From: Chitinimonas prasina
Lineage (GTDB): Bacteria; Pseudomonadota; Gammaproteobacteria; Burkholderiales; Chitinimonadaceae
Assembly: GCF_030160395.1 (NCBI RefSeq)
Contig: NZ_BSOG01000002.1
Coordinates: forward strand, 1,007,280-1,071,279
Direction: 5' to 3'
Length of the DNA stretch: 64,000 nucleotides
In this document: positions 44,304 to 53,445 of the stretch, piece after piece
Layout of the letters: every line of letters starts with the position of its first letter
How positions within the stretch are numbered: position 1 is the stretch's first letter
Translations under genes and position numbers: made by a program
The notes under the pieces: model-generated
Database searches by the model: none
Seen by the model: only the letters and a program-made list of their open reading frames with translations
Told to the model about the DNA's origin: nothing

Positions 44304-44332
44304 TTGACAGCAGCACAAGCCGCAACTAAGCT
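44304..44332 (+). promoter_or_regulatory. Promoter of rho
   Basis: A perfect -35 box TTGACA (44304-44309) is followed after 17 bases by TAAGCT (44327-44332). The predicted transcript starts near 44339 and leaves a leader of about 110 bases, where Rho autoregulation commonly acts. Confidence 0.65.
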
Positions 44333-44450
44333 GCGATCAAACCTGTTCAATCGCCGATGAACCCATTCCGGCGATTCCGGCTCCCAGCCGATCTATCCTT
44401 ACCTCCAAAAAACAAACTCCCTCCACCAAGACTGGAAAGTCTACCCGCAC

Positions 44451-45701
44451 ATGCATTTGTCCGATCTCAAGCACAAACACGTGTCCGAACTGGTCGATAT
44501 GGCCACCGACATCGACGGTGCAAACCGGATGCGCAAGCAAGACCTGATCTTCGCCCTGCTGAAAAGCCAGGCCAAGAAAGGCGAGAGCATCTTCGGCGAT
44601 GGCACCCTTGAAGTGCTGCCCGATGGTTTTGGCTTTCTGCGCAGCCCCGACACCAGCTACCTGGCCGGCCCCGACGACATCTACGTCAGCCCTAGCCAGA
44701 TACGTCGCTTCAACCTGCACACCGGCGATACCATCGAAGGCGAGATACGCACGCCCAAGGATGGCGAGCGCTACTTCGCCCTGGTGAAGGTGGACCGTGT
44801 CAACAACGACACGCCCGAAGCCACCAAGAACAAAATCCTGTTCGAAAACCTGACGCCGCTATTCCCGTCCGAGCGCATGACGCTGGAACGTGACATTAAG
44901 GCCGATGAGAACATCACCGGTCGCGTCATCGACCTGATTGCCCCCATAGGCAAGGGACAGCGCGGCTTGCTGGTCGCCCCGCCCAAGTCAGGCAAGACGG
45001 TGATGCTGACCCATATTGCCCACGCCATCACCTCGAACCACCCGGATGTCATCCTTATCGTCCTGCTGATAGATGAGCGCCCGGAAGAAGTGACCGAGAT
45101 GACGCGTACTGTGCGCGGCGAAGTGGTGGCCTCGACCTTTGACGAGCCACCTACCCGCCATGTGCAGGTTGCCGAAATGGTCATCGAGAAGGCCAAGCGC
45201 CTGGTCGAGCACAAGAAGGATGTGGTCATCCTGCTGGATTCCATCACCCGCCTAGCTCGCGCCTACAACACGGTCATCCCTGCCTCCGGCAAGGTACTGA
45301 CAGGTGGCGTGGACGCCAACGCCCTGCAAAAGCCCAAGCGTTTCTTTGGTGCTGCCCGCAATATTGAAGAAGGTGGCTCGCTCACCATCATTGCGACAGC
45401 CCTGACCGATACCGGCAGCCGTATGGATGACGTGATCTACGAAGAATTCAAGGGTACCGGCAACATGGAACTGCATCTCGATCGCCGTATGGCCGAGAAG
45501 CGCATCTACCCGGCCATCAACGTCAACCGTTCCGGCACCCGCCGCGAAGAGCTGCTGATCCCGCAGGAACAGTTGCAAAAGATCTGGGTGCTGCGCAAGT
45601 TGCTCTATCCGATGGACGAGCTGGAGGCGATGGACTTCCTGTTGGGCAAGGTCAAGCAGACCAAGAACAACAACGACTTCTTCGACTCCATGCGCCGCTA
45701 A
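44451..45701 (+). CDS. rho: Transcription termination factor Rho
   Basis: Rho is a hexameric RNA helicase that ends transcription. The 416-residue protein begins [18 protein letters not shown], the N-terminal helical bundle, followed by the RNA-binding cold-shock-like domain ([22 protein letters not shown], cited by its start). The ATPase core has P-loop [11 protein letters not shown] near residue 178, Walker [15 protein letters not shown] near residue 262, the Q loop [20 protein letters not shown] and the R loop. The length is normal, with no insertion domain. A strong terminator follows 15 bases after the stop. Confidence 0.98.
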   Translation: MHLSDLKHKHVSELVDMATDIDGANRMRKQDLIFALLKSQAKKGESIFGDGTLEVLPDGFGFLRSPDTSYLAGPDDIYVSPSQIRRFNLHTGDTIEGEIRTPKDGERYFALVKVDRVNNDTPEATKNKILFENLTPLFPSERMTLERDIKADENITGRVIDLIAPIGKGQRGLLVAPPKSGKTVMLTHIAHAITSNHPDVILIVLLIDERPEEVTEMTRTVRGEVVASTFDEPPTRHVQVAEMVIEKAKRLVEHKKDVVILLDSITRLARAYNTVIPASGKVLTGGVDANALQKPKRFFGAARNIEEGGSLTIIATALTDTGSRMDDVIYEEFKGTGNMELHLDRRMAEKRIYPAINVNRSGTRREELLIPQEQLQKIWVLRKLLYPMDELEAMDFLLGKVKQTKNNNDFFDSMRR

Positions 45702-45715
45702 GGCGACGCTGGTTC

Positions 45716-45747
45716 AAAAAGCGGGTGACACTGTCACCCGCTTTTTA
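45716..45747 (+). terminator. Rho-independent terminator after rho
   Basis: Stem GCGGGTGAC/GTCACCCGC around 45721-45741 is flanked by AAAAA and TTTTT. The remaining 230 bases to rpmE2 hold a plausible promoter region, but no clear boxes were found. Confidence 0.92.
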
Positions 45748-45977
45748 TTGGGCTTGCAGCACTTTGCATGCCGCAGCAGCACGACTTAATAGCCCCTAGA
45801 CTCGCAGCAGCGCCTTCACCCAGGCATCACCAACCAGCTGATTTGGCTGCAACGCCATGGGTGCAGCTAAGTTTTACCTTGCTCAATCAACGGACTATGT
45901 CGCATAATCGCGAACTTTTCTACGTAAGACCGGGCACTGCACAACCCAGGCCCACCTTTAGCTAAGGGACTCCCGAA

Positions 45978-46238
45978 ATGAAAGCTGGCATTCACCCCGA
46001 ATACAACGAAATCATCTTCTTTGATGCAAGCGTTGACTTCAAATTCCTGACCCGTACCACCATGAAGGCCCGTGGCGCCGAAACCATGAAGTGGACCGAC
46101 GGCAAGGACTACCCTGTGGTTCGTCTGGACGTTTCGTCCGAATCGCACCCCTTCTACACCGGCAAGCAAAAGATCGTCGATACCGCCGGCCGTATCGAGA
46201 AGTTCAACAACAAGTTCTCCATGTACAGCAAGAAGTAA
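45978..46238 (+). CDS. rpmE2: 50S ribosomal protein L31 type B
   Basis: L31 bridges the two ribosomal subunits. The 86-residue protein [20 protein letters not shown] is the type B form. It has the [19 protein letters not shown] and [21 protein letters not shown] segments, and lacks the CxxC zinc cysteines of type A. Type B copies are often induced when zinc is low, through Zur, but no Zur box was recognised here. If it is the only L31 gene it would serve as the general copy. Flanked by terminators on both sides. Confidence 0.96.
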   Translation: MKAGIHPEYNEIIFFDASVDFKFLTRTTMKARGAETMKWTDGKDYPVVRLDVSSESHPFYTGKQKIVDTAGRIEKFNNKFSMYSKK

Positions 46239-46254
46239 TTCCTGCTACGCATGC

Positions 46255-46281
46255 AAAAAGGCAGCTCAGGCTGCCTTTTTT
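46255..46281 (+). terminator. Terminator of rpmE2
   Basis: AAAAAGGCAGC pairs with GCTGCCTTTTTT around the loop TCAG, followed by more Ts. The 230 bases up to the glycosyltransferase gene hold no recognised gene. Confidence 0.9.
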
Positions 46282-46511
46282 GTTTTTGCGGCCATGCGCA
46301 AAGCTGCTGACATAGTTGCGCGAGCTGACCGTACTGCCGGTACGACCGGCGGCAACCGCTTGCTGCATACATTTACGTTTGCGCCCTCGGCTTGCATACC
46401 CTTTTTTCCCCGCCTATCGGCACGGTGGCCACACCCACTACCCACCAAGCGATACGCCTCACGCTTTAAGCTCCCTGCTAGACTGCGCACATTGCCCCAA
46501 CCCGCTGCACC

Positions 46512-48158
46512 ATGCTGACCTACACCCCTCCTCACGAACAGGACCTGCCGCCTGCCACAGAAAAACCCTGGCTGCTGCTCCTGTTATGCCTGGCCTGGCT
46601 GCTACCCGGTCTGCTGGGCCTCGAACCACTCAAGCCTGATGAACCCATCGTCGCCGATATCGTCCGGCATTTCATCGATGGCCATCCCCTCAGCCTGCCC
46701 ATGCTGGCCGGCGAGGCCTGGGTGGAACGCGCACCCTTGTTCTATTGGGTCGCCACCGGCTTTGCCTGGCTGGGCCAGTGGCTAGGGCTCAGCCTGCATG
46801 AAGGCGCCCGACTGGCCACGGGCTGCTTTATGGCCCTGGCCCTGTGGGGAACCGGCATGACGGCGCGCGAACTGATCGGCCGCCGGCATGGCCGTAGTGC
46901 CGTACTGATACTGATAGGCTGCGCAGGGTTGCTGCTACCTGGGCATGCGCTGACGACCGATGTGGCCGTCCTGGCCGGCTGGTGCTGGGGTGGTTACGCC
47001 CTGGCACTGGCGCCACGTCGCCCCTACCCGGCCGCCGCCATACTGGGTGCCGCGCTGGCCACCTGCGGTCTGGCCGGCAGTCTGGCCGAACCCGCTATGC
47101 TGCTCCTACTGGCCCTGCTCCTGCCGCTCTTCCGCGCTTGGCGCTTTCCCCGCTATGGCATTGTCCTGTTGATTGCGCTGGCTATTGCGCTACCGCTGGT
47201 AGCAGCCTGGCCCATGGCCCTCAGCCATGCCTCCACCGCAGCCTACGGCCAATGGCTTGATCATTATGCCCTGGGCTTCTTTGGCGGCTTTGCACAGGTG
47301 CAACTGGGCCACCCCTTCGGCTACTATCTGCGATTACTGCCCTGGTTTGCCTGGCCCGCCTGGTTCCTCGCGGCGGCGACCCTTTGGATGCAGCGTGAGC
47401 GCCTGATGCAACCTCGCTTCCAGCTACCGCTGGTAGCTGCCGCCTTGGCACTGCTATGCCTGCTGTTGTCCAATAGCGGCCGTGCTGGCTATGCCTTGCT
47501 GCTGCTGCCGCCACTGGCCTGGATAGGTGCGGTAGGTCTGGATGTACTGCGACGCGGGGCCTCGGCTTTCGTCAACTGGTTCGGAGTCATGACCTTCGGC
47601 CTGTTAGCCTTGTTCCTGTGGGGCTGCTGGCTGGCCATGCATTTCGGCCTGCCGATGCGGCTCAGCGGTCGTATTCAGGAACTGGCCCCCAGCTTCAGTC
47701 CCACCTTCAGCATCCTGGCCCTGCTGCTTTGCCTGGGCTTTACCCTGGCCTGGTTATGGGCCGTATCGCGTCGCCGCCCGGTGGGTCGGCAAGCAGTCAC
47801 AAACTGGGCGGCCGGCATTACCCTGTGCTGGGGCTTGGCGGTACTGATTGCCGGCAACTGGGTCAATGCCCGCACCAGCTACCGCGACTTCGCACGCACC
47901 ATTGCCCCCTCGCTGCCCAAGACCGGCTGTATCGCCAGCGAGAACCTGCAAGCCAGCCAGCGTGCCATCCTGCATTACTACCTGGGCTTGTCCACCCTGC
48001 GCCGAGAAGTCCACCCCAATCCTGCTTGCGACTGGTTACTGCGCCAGGGCGGCAGCGAAGCCCTCAATCCGCCGCCCGGCTGGCAACTGGTCTGGCAAGG
48101 AAGCCGGCCTGGCGATCGCAAGGAGCGCTTCTATCTATACCGCCAGGATGCACCGTGA
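46512..48158 (+). CDS. ArnT-like membrane glycosyltransferase
   Basis: A 548-residue polytopic membrane protein of the GT-C fold (ArnT/PMT superfamily). Such enzymes move a sugar from a polyprenyl-phosphate donor onto lipid or protein in the periplasm. The catalytic acidic region is the first periplasmic loop, PLKPDEPIVADIVRHFIDG near residues 39-57. About eleven hydrophobic helices follow, and a soluble C-terminal domain (TGCIASENLQASQRAILHYY) closes the protein, as in ArnT. It is 39 bases before the deacylase fusion gene and on the same strand, so it may belong to that cluster or only precede it. Confidence 0.82.
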   Translation: MLTYTPPHEQDLPPATEKPWLLLLLCLAWLLPGLLGLEPLKPDEPIVADIVRHFIDGHPLSLPMLAGEAWVERAPLFYWVATGFAWLGQWLGLSLHEGARLATGCFMALALWGTGMTARELIGRRHGRSAVLILIGCAGLLLPGHALTTDVAVLAGWCWGGYALALAPRRPYPAAAILGAALATCGLAGSLAEPAMLLLLALLLPLFRAWRFPRYGIVLLIALAIALPLVAAWPMALSHASTAAYGQWLDHYALGFFGGFAQVQLGHPFGYYLRLLPWFAWPAWFLAAATLWMQRERLMQPRFQLPLVAAALALLCLLLSNSGRAGYALLLLPPLAWIGAVGLDVLRRGASAFVNWFGVMTFGLLALFLWGCWLAMHFGLPMRLSGRIQELAPSFSPTFSILALLLCLGFTLAWLWAVSRRRPVGRQAVTNWAAGITLCWGLAVLIAGNWVNARTSYRDFARTIAPSLPKTGCIASENLQASQRAILHYYLGLSTLRREVHPNPACDWLLRQGGSEALNPPPGWQLVWQGSRPGDRKERFYLYRQDAP

Positions 48159-48197
48159 CGCGCTCCCATCCGAGACCCACCCTGGCCCCCACCCACC

Positions 48198-50300
48198 ATG
48201 TTTGATGTCCTGATACGCAATGCCCTGGTTTTCGATGGCCGGGGCCATGCTCCGCAAAAGCTGGACGTAGGCATACTTGCGGGCAAGATCAGCCAGTTGG
48301 CACCCTCCATCAGCGCGCCGGCACGGCAGGTGGTGGATGCCAACGGCCTGTGGCTCACGCCCGGCTTTGTCGATATCCACACCCATTACGATCTGGAAGT
48401 GGAAGTCGCGCCAGGCCTGAGCGAATCGGTACGACATGGCGTTACCACGGTACTGATGGGCAATTGCAGCCTGTCTGTCGCCTGCGGCGACCCGGGCGAT
48501 CTGGCGGACATCTTTCAGCGTGTGGAAACCCTGCCTCGGCCCCTGATTCAGCGCTGGCTGGCACAAGCCGCCCGCTGGACCAGCCTGGGCCGATATCTCG
48601 ACCACCTGGCGCAACTGCCGCTAGGCCCAAATGTGGCCGTACTCCTCGGCCACAGCGCCTTGCGGGTCAAGGTCATGGGGCTGGCGCGCAGCGTCAGCGC
48701 CCATGCCACGCCCGCCGAAATCAGCGCCATGCGGGCCCTGGCCGACGAGGGCTTGGCTGCCGGTTTCTGCGGTCTGTCGGTCGATATGGTGCACTGGCAC
48801 AAGGTGCATGGCGCCTGGGCCGGCCGGGCCCTGCCCTCGCACCATGCCAACTACGCCGAATACGCCGCCCTGGCCGATGCCTGCCGCGAGCGCGATGCCA
48901 TATTCCAGGTCACACCCAATCCGGAACGACAGCAATCGGTCTGGCACATACTGCGACTGGGTGCAGGACATTGGCGCCGGCCACCGCTGCGCATGACGCT
49001 GCTGTCTGCGCTCGATATCGACACTCAGCCGCTGCTGTGGCGGCTCTATGCACCGCTGCTATGGTGCTACAACCGCCTGCTCGGCAACAATCTGCGCATG
49101 CAGACGCTGACCGAGCCGTTCACCCTGTATTCCGACGGGCCCATCACCCCGCTGTTTGAAGAGTTCCCCAGTGGGGTGCAGCTCAACAATACCGATACCC
49201 CGGACCAACGCCGGGCGCTATGGCAGACACCGGGTTTCAAGGAACAGTTTGCCGCCGACTGGCAGCGCCCCGGCATCAAGACCTTTCACCGAGACTTTGC
49301 CCGTATCCTTATAGTCACCGCCCCCCAGGCCGCCTGGCAGGGCCAGACGGTGGCGGCCGTGGCCGCCGAGCTGGGCATGCCGGCCATGGCGCTGTTCATC
49401 AAGCTACTGAGCGAGGCCGACACCGCCTTCCGCTGGCAGGCCTCCGGCGCCAACAACCGCGCCGGCATACGGCAGCAGCTGATGTCCCAGCCATACATCC
49501 TGCCCGGCTTCACCGATGCAGGCGCCCATGGCGCCAATCTGGCCTATTTCGATGGTGCCGTCTCGCTGCTCCGGCAAGCCGTGCAAACCGGCTTCATGCC
49601 CGTCGAGCGTGCAGTTGCCCGTGTCACTGGCGAGCCCGCTGCTTGGCTCAATCTCGATGTCGGCGTGCTAGCCATCGGTAAGCGTGCCGACCTGGCCCTG
49701 CTGGATCCCGCCGCCCTGGCGCAGGCCCGGCCTGAACCCCTGCTGGAGCAGGCCGACGAACTGGGTGGCATGCCCCGCATGGTCAACCGTGAACAGACAC
49801 CACCGGTCAGGGCAGTATGGGTTGCCGGCAAGCCCTTGCTGGACCAAGGCAAGCCCTTGCCCGCACTGGGCCGCGAACAAGCCGGCCAACTGCTACGCCC
49901 CCGTACCCCCATCCATGGCCGTAACGCTGTGCAGCAACGCTATCGCGACCGCATCAGCGATCTGCAGTACGACCACGGCCTGGAGCGATACTGGGATATC
50001 TTTGTCATGAAGCACCAAAGCTGGCCCAATATCTGGTTGCATGTGCTGGCCGTCATACTCATGTATGGCTCGGCCCTGATCGCCGTGTTCAGCCTGAATC
50101 CCTGGTGGCTGCTGGGTGTGCCGCTGTCCAACCTGCTGGGCCAGTTTGGGCATGCCCGCTTCGAACCCAGCCATGTGGATGGCCGCGACGCGCTGTTTTC
50201 ATGGCGCGCCATGCACGCCCTGCTCAAGCTGGCGGCGCTGGCACTCAGCGGCCGCTATGCGGCCGAGCTGGCGCGGGTCCAGGCCAGGGTGAAGCCATGA
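48198..50300 (+). CDS. N-acyl-D-amino-acid deacylase fused to a DUF962/Mpo1-like membrane domain
   Basis: A 700-residue two-part protein. Residues 1 to about 560 are an amidohydrolase-superfamily deacylase: metal ligands in FVDIHTHYD (His61, His63), the D-aminoacylase-type bridging Cys90 in LMGNCSLS, and the catalytic Asp in FTDAGAHGANLAYF near residue 438. Residues about 573-700 are hydrophobic and His-rich: MKHQSWPNIWLHVL, a helix pair, GQFGHARFEPSH and RAMHALLKL. This pattern resembles DUF962, the family of the yeast 2-hydroxy-fatty-acid dioxygenase Mpo1. The fusion suggests an amide-linked acyl substrate handled at the membrane; the Mpo1 likeness is my reading by eye. Its stop overlaps the next start as ATGA. 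Confidence 0.8.
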   Translation: MFDVLIRNALVFDGRGHAPQKLDVGILAGKISQLAPSISAPARQVVDANGLWLTPGFVDIHTHYDLEVEVAPGLSESVRHGVTTVLMGNCSLSVACGDPGDLADIFQRVETLPRPLIQRWLAQAARWTSLGRYLDHLAQLPLGPNVAVLLGHSALRVKVMGLARSVSAHATPAEISAMRALADEGLAAGFCGLSVDMVHWHKVHGAWAGRALPSHHANYAEYAALADACRERDAIFQVTPNPERQQSVWHILRLGAGHWRRPPLRMTLLSALDIDTQPLLWRLYAPLLWCYNRLLGNNLRMQTLTEPFTLYSDGPITPLFEEFPSGVQLNNTDTPDQRRALWQTPGFKEQFAADWQRPGIKTFHRDFARILIVTAPQAAWQGQTVAAVAAELGMPAMALFIKLLSEADTAFRWQASGANNRAGIRQQLMSQPYILPGFTDAGAHGANLAYFDGAVSLLRQAVQTGFMPVERAVARVTGEPAAWLNLDVGVLAIGKRADLALLDPAALAQARPEPLLEQADELGGMPRMVNREQTPPVRAVWVAGKPLLDQGKPLPALGREQAGQLLRPRTPIHGRNAVQQRYRDRISDLQYDHGLERYWDIFVMKHQSWPNIWLHVLAVILMYGSALIAVFSLNPWWLLGVPLSNLLGQFGHARFEPSHVDGRDALFSWRAMHALLKLAALALSGRYAAELARVQARVKP

Positions 50301-50908
50301 TGCCCCTGCCAGCCATCACCCCTGGCAATCGCCTGGCCGCATTGGGCCTGGGCTATCTATTGTTCTGCCTGTGCTATCTGGGCAGCCATGCGCTGGCGTA
50401 TACGCGTGCGCGCTATTTGCCGCTCACCGCGCTGGATGCCCTGATTCCCGCCTGGCCTGCCAGCCTGTGGCTCTACCTTTCGCAGTTCGTGCTACTGCCG
50501 CTGGCCTTTATGATGGAGCGCGACAGCCTCAGGCTCAGCCGCGCTTACTATGCCATGCTGGGCGCCACCGTCATCAGCTGCGCCATCTTTTTGGCCTGGC
50601 CCACCACGGTGGGCCAGGAAATGCGGGCCATTGGCGGCTGGACCCAACAGGCATGGCATTGGTTTTATCAGCTGGATGTCGCAGGAAACTGCTTTCCCTC
50701 CCTGCATGTGTCGCTGGCCAGCCTAGCCGCCTGGCTAATGGCTGGCCGTGGCGGTATCTGGCGTTTGCTGGCACCTGGCTGGGCAGCCTTGATCGTGCTG
50801 TCGGTACTCACTACCCGACAGCACCGCCTCGTTGATGTACTGGGTGGATTATGCGTGGCTGCCCTGTGCCTACGCCTGGCTGGTACCAAGCCGAGGCTGG
50901 CATGCTGA
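50297..50908 (+). CDS. PAP2/AUR1-like membrane phosphatase or phosphotransferase
   Basis: A 203-residue membrane protein with about six helices. The catalytic motifs are FPSLHVS (PSLH, residues 134-137) and TRQHRLVD (His176, Asp180). The first PAP2 motif KxxxxxxRP is missing, as in the AUR1-like (PAP2_3) branch that includes inositol phosphorylceramide synthases. It could dephosphorylate a lipid phosphate or transfer a phospho-headgroup. ATG 50297 overlaps the deacylase stop by four bases, and its own stop overlaps the next gene's start by seven, so all three are translationally coupled. Confidence 0.82.
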   Translation: MMPLPAITPGNRLAALGLGYLLFCLCYLGSHALAYTRARYLPLTALDALIPAWPASLWLYLSQFVLLPLAFMMERDSLRLSRAYYAMLGATVISCAIFLAWPTTVGQEMRAIGGWTQQAWHWFYQLDVAGNCFPSLHVSLASLAAWLMAGRGGIWRLLAPGWAALIVLSVLTTRQHRLVDVLGGLCVAALCLRLAGTKPRLAC

Positions 50909-51630
50909 GCTGCCGCTTACACGACGTCGCTGCACTGGACGATGCCACACGCGACCAGATGTATGCCTTGCTGGCCCGCCACTACGCCGCCACCGACCGG
51001 CAACGGTTCGAAGAGGATCTGGCAGCCAAGCAATGGGTATTGCTGCTGACGGATGCACAGGCGCAGTTGCAGGGTTTTTCCACGCTGCATGTCTACGCTG
51101 TAGTGCATCAAGACAGGGACTGCCGTATCGTCTACTCCGGCGATACCGTGATAGACCGAGCCCACTGGGGTGAGCAGGGACTGGCCTTCAACTGGCTGAG
51201 GCTGGCAGGCCAATTGCGCAGCCAGGCACCCCAGGCACGCTGGTATTGGTTCCTGATTTCCAAGGGCCATCGTACCTATCGCTATCTACCGGCATTTGCC
51301 CGCTGCTTCTATCCGCACTGGCAACACTCCACGCCGGCTTTCGAAGCCAGCCTGCTACACAGGTTGGCGCAAGACCGGTTTGGTGCGCACTACCTGGCCG
51401 AGCAGGGTATTGTGCGTTTTCCGCAATCACTGGGGCACCTGCAGGATGACCTGGCAAGGATCAGCCCACGGGAGCAGCACCATCCAGCCGTGCGTTTCTT
51501 TCTGGAGCGCAACCCCGGCTACGCCCAGGGCCACGAATTATGCTGCCTGTGCGAACTGGCCCCAGACAACCTGCGCCCACTGGCACAGCGCCTGCTGAAC
51601 AAAGGAGCGAGCAATCCATGTCAGGCATGA
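50902..51630 (+). CDS. GNAT-like protein of unknown function
   Basis: A 242-residue soluble protein. The first half looks like a GNAT acyltransferase: LDDATRDQMYALLARHYAAT at the start, then KQWVLLLTDAQAQLQGFSTL. No clear acetyl-CoA pyrophosphate loop (Q/RxxGxG/A) is seen, so this is uncertain. A distinctive middle part reads CRIVYSGDTVIDRAHWGEQG and RWYWFLISKGHRTYRYLPAF. The C-terminus has EQHHPAVRFFLERNPGYAQG and a CCLC near the end. I do not recognise a named family. Its coupling to the PAP2 and Rieske genes marks it as a part of the cluster; an acyl- or aminoacyl-transfer role is only a guess. Confidence 0.7.
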   Translation: MLSCRLHDVAALDDATRDQMYALLARHYAATDRQRFEEDLAAKQWVLLLTDAQAQLQGFSTLHVYAVVHQDRDCRIVYSGDTVIDRAHWGEQGLAFNWLRLAGQLRSQAPQARWYWFLISKGHRTYRYLPAFARCFYPHWQHSTPAFEASLLHRLAQDRFGAHYLAEQGIVRFPQSLGHLQDDLARISPREQHHPAVRFFLERNPGYAQGHELCCLCELAPDNLRPLAQRLLNKGASNPCQA

Positions 51631-52622
51631 GCGAGCTGAAGCAATTCAACCAGCCCCTGCTGGTCGAGGGCTGGTACTGGCTGCTGCCCTCGCACCAGCT
51701 CAAGCCAGGCCAGGTCAGAGCAGTCGAACTATCCGGCAAGCAACTGGCGGTCTGGCGATCAGCCAGCGGCAAGGTCCATGTCTTCGATGCCCACTGCCCA
51801 CATATGGGCGCCCATCTGGCTGAGGGCCGGGTGATGGGTGAGTCCTTGCGCTGTTTCTTTCATAACTGGCGCTTCGAGGCCGATGGCCGCTGTTCCGATA
51901 TTCCCTGCCTCAAGCGTGATGGTGGTGGCATCCGTGCTCAATCCTGGCCGGTTGAGGAACACTACGGGCTGATCTGGATCTGGCCAGGTACCCAAGCCGG
52001 CCCCTTCCTGCCCATGCCGCCAGAGCTCGCAGCGCAGCCCCTGCGCTGGCAGCTAGGCAACCATTTCATCAAGGGCTGCCACCCCAATGTGGTGATGATC
52101 AATGCCATCGACGAGCACCACTTCCAGACCGTACACAAGCTACCTGGCCATATCCTGTCGCTGACGGCCACGCCTCAGGGGCAGCACACCCTGCATTTTC
52201 GCAATACCGGCACCCTGCCCCGCCATCATTGGCTGGGGCGCCTGCTGGGACGCTTCTATCGCGGCCCACTGTATTACGAGACCACCTACTGGTATGGCCA
52301 CGTCGGTGTAGCCAGCTTCGGCCCGGATTTCCTCCACCTGCATGTGATGTTCGCGCTACGCCGGACCCAGGAGGGCAAGACCGAGGGCTGGGCCATCGCA
52401 CTGACCCGTCGCCACGCCGGCCCTCTGGGCTGGTTGCGCGACCAGTTGGCCCTGCTGATCACCCGCGTAGGCGCCCGTTACTTTGCCCTGGGCGATACAC
52501 GGGTATTCCAGACCATACGCTTCGACTTCCGCAACCCCACACCGGCCGATCGCTCGGTCATTGCCTTCATCCGCCACTATGAGCAGCAAACCCGTATCAA
52601 CTGGGAAAACCATGACACCTAG
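51618..52622 (+). CDS. Rieske non-heme iron oxygenase, cluster copy 1
   Basis: A 334-residue oxygenase alpha subunit, predicted to hydroxylate or demethylate a substrate with O2. The Rieske 2Fe-2S ligands are Cys60, His62, Cys79 and His82 (CPHMGAH then CFFHNW). The mononuclear iron site is N162, D165, H168 and H173 (NAIDEHHFQTVH), the complete NxxDxxHxxxxH pattern. The small single-subunit size resembles KshA/VanA-type enzymes. No reductase is adjacent; the ferredoxin at 60103-60396 may supply electrons. AAGGAG lies before ATG 51618, which overlaps the previous gene by 13 bases. Confidence 0.92.
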   Translation: MSGMSELKQFNQPLLVEGWYWLLPSHQLKPGQVRAVELSGKQLAVWRSASGKVHVFDAHCPHMGAHLAEGRVMGESLRCFFHNWRFEADGRCSDIPCLKRDGGGIRAQSWPVEEHYGLIWIWPGTQAGPFLPMPPELAAQPLRWQLGNHFIKGCHPNVVMINAIDEHHFQTVHKLPGHILSLTATPQGQHTLHFRNTGTLPRHHWLGRLLGRFYRGPLYYETTYWYGHVGVASFGPDFLHLHVMFALRRTQEGKTEGWAIALTRRHAGPLGWLRDQLALLITRVGARYFALGDTRVFQTIRFDFRNPTPADRSVIAFIRHYEQQTRINWENHDT

Positions 52623-53445
52623 GCTGGTCCTGATCACCGGCACATCAAGCGGCATAGGCAAGGCCACCGCCCTCGCATTTGCCGCCGCCGGCTGGCAGGT
52701 GCTGGCCGCCAGCCGCCAGCCAGCCACACCGGCCACTGCCGCCGGAATGCGGCATATACAGTTGGACCCCGCCTCGGCTGCCGACCGTACCGCCTTGGTC
52801 GAGTTACTGGCACGGGACTACGGCGGCCGGCTCGATTGTCTGGTCAACAATGCAGGCTATGCCCAAAGCGGCCCGGTAGAGCTGCTGGACGAAGCCGCCT
52901 GGCGCAGCCAGCTCGATACCAACTTAATTGCGCCAGCCCTGTTGACCGCAGCACTGCTGCCAGCACTGCGCCAGGGTCGTGGCTGCCTGATCAATGTCTC
53001 ATCGGTGCTGGGGCGCACCAGTTATGCCTGGCAGGGCGCCTACTGCGCCGCCAAGTTCGGCATGGAAGGCTGGACTGAATCCCTGATGCTGGAAACCCAG
53101 GGCCAGGGCATACGGGTACACCTGATCGAGCCAGGCACCACGCGCAGCGAGTTTGGCGCCAATATGCTGCAGGTAGGGCAGGCTCCAGCGCCATATGCGG
53201 CCACCGCCCTGCGTTTTGCCCAGTTGCGTCAGCGCCTGGCGGGCCGCGCCCAGCCACCCGAGAAAGTCGCGCGGGTAATCTTACGGACTGCCCAGGCCCG
53301 CCGCGCGCCCTTTCGCCAACTGGTGGGGACCGACGCCCGCCTGGCGGGGCTGCTGCTGGCATGCCTGCCTTCCTCGCTGTATGTCGCACTGAATCGCCTG
53401 CTGGCACGCAAGCTGCTGCACCTGCCAGCCCAGGAGCGCCCATGA
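52612..53445 (+). CDS. SDR family NAD(P)-dependent oxidoreductase
   Basis: A 277-residue classical short-chain dehydrogenase/reductase. The cofactor site TGTSSGIG is at residues 10-17 and NNAG at 79-82. The catalytic set is Ser131 (NVSS), Tyr144 and Lys148 (YCAAK). After the Rossmann domain the C-terminus has a basic hydrophobic part (LACLPSSLYVALNRLLARKL) that could touch the membrane, which suits ketosphinganine-reductase- or retinol-type SDRs acting on lipids. The start overlaps the Rieske gene by 11 bases, and the stop overlaps the next start by four. The likely job is oxidation or reduction of an alcohol/ketone in the cluster product. Confidence 0.92.
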   Translation: MTPRLVLITGTSSGIGKATALAFAAAGWQVLAASRQPATPATAAGMRHIQLDPASAADRTALVELLARDYGGRLDCLVNNAGYAQSGPVELLDEAAWRSQLDTNLIAPALLTAALLPALRQGRGCLINVSSVLGRTSYAWQGAYCAAKFGMEGWTESLMLETQGQGIRVHLIEPGTTRSEFGANMLQVGQAPAPYAATALRFAQLRQRLAGRAQPPEKVARVILRTAQARRAPFRQLVGTDARLAGLLLACLPSSLYVALNRLLARKLLHLPAQERP

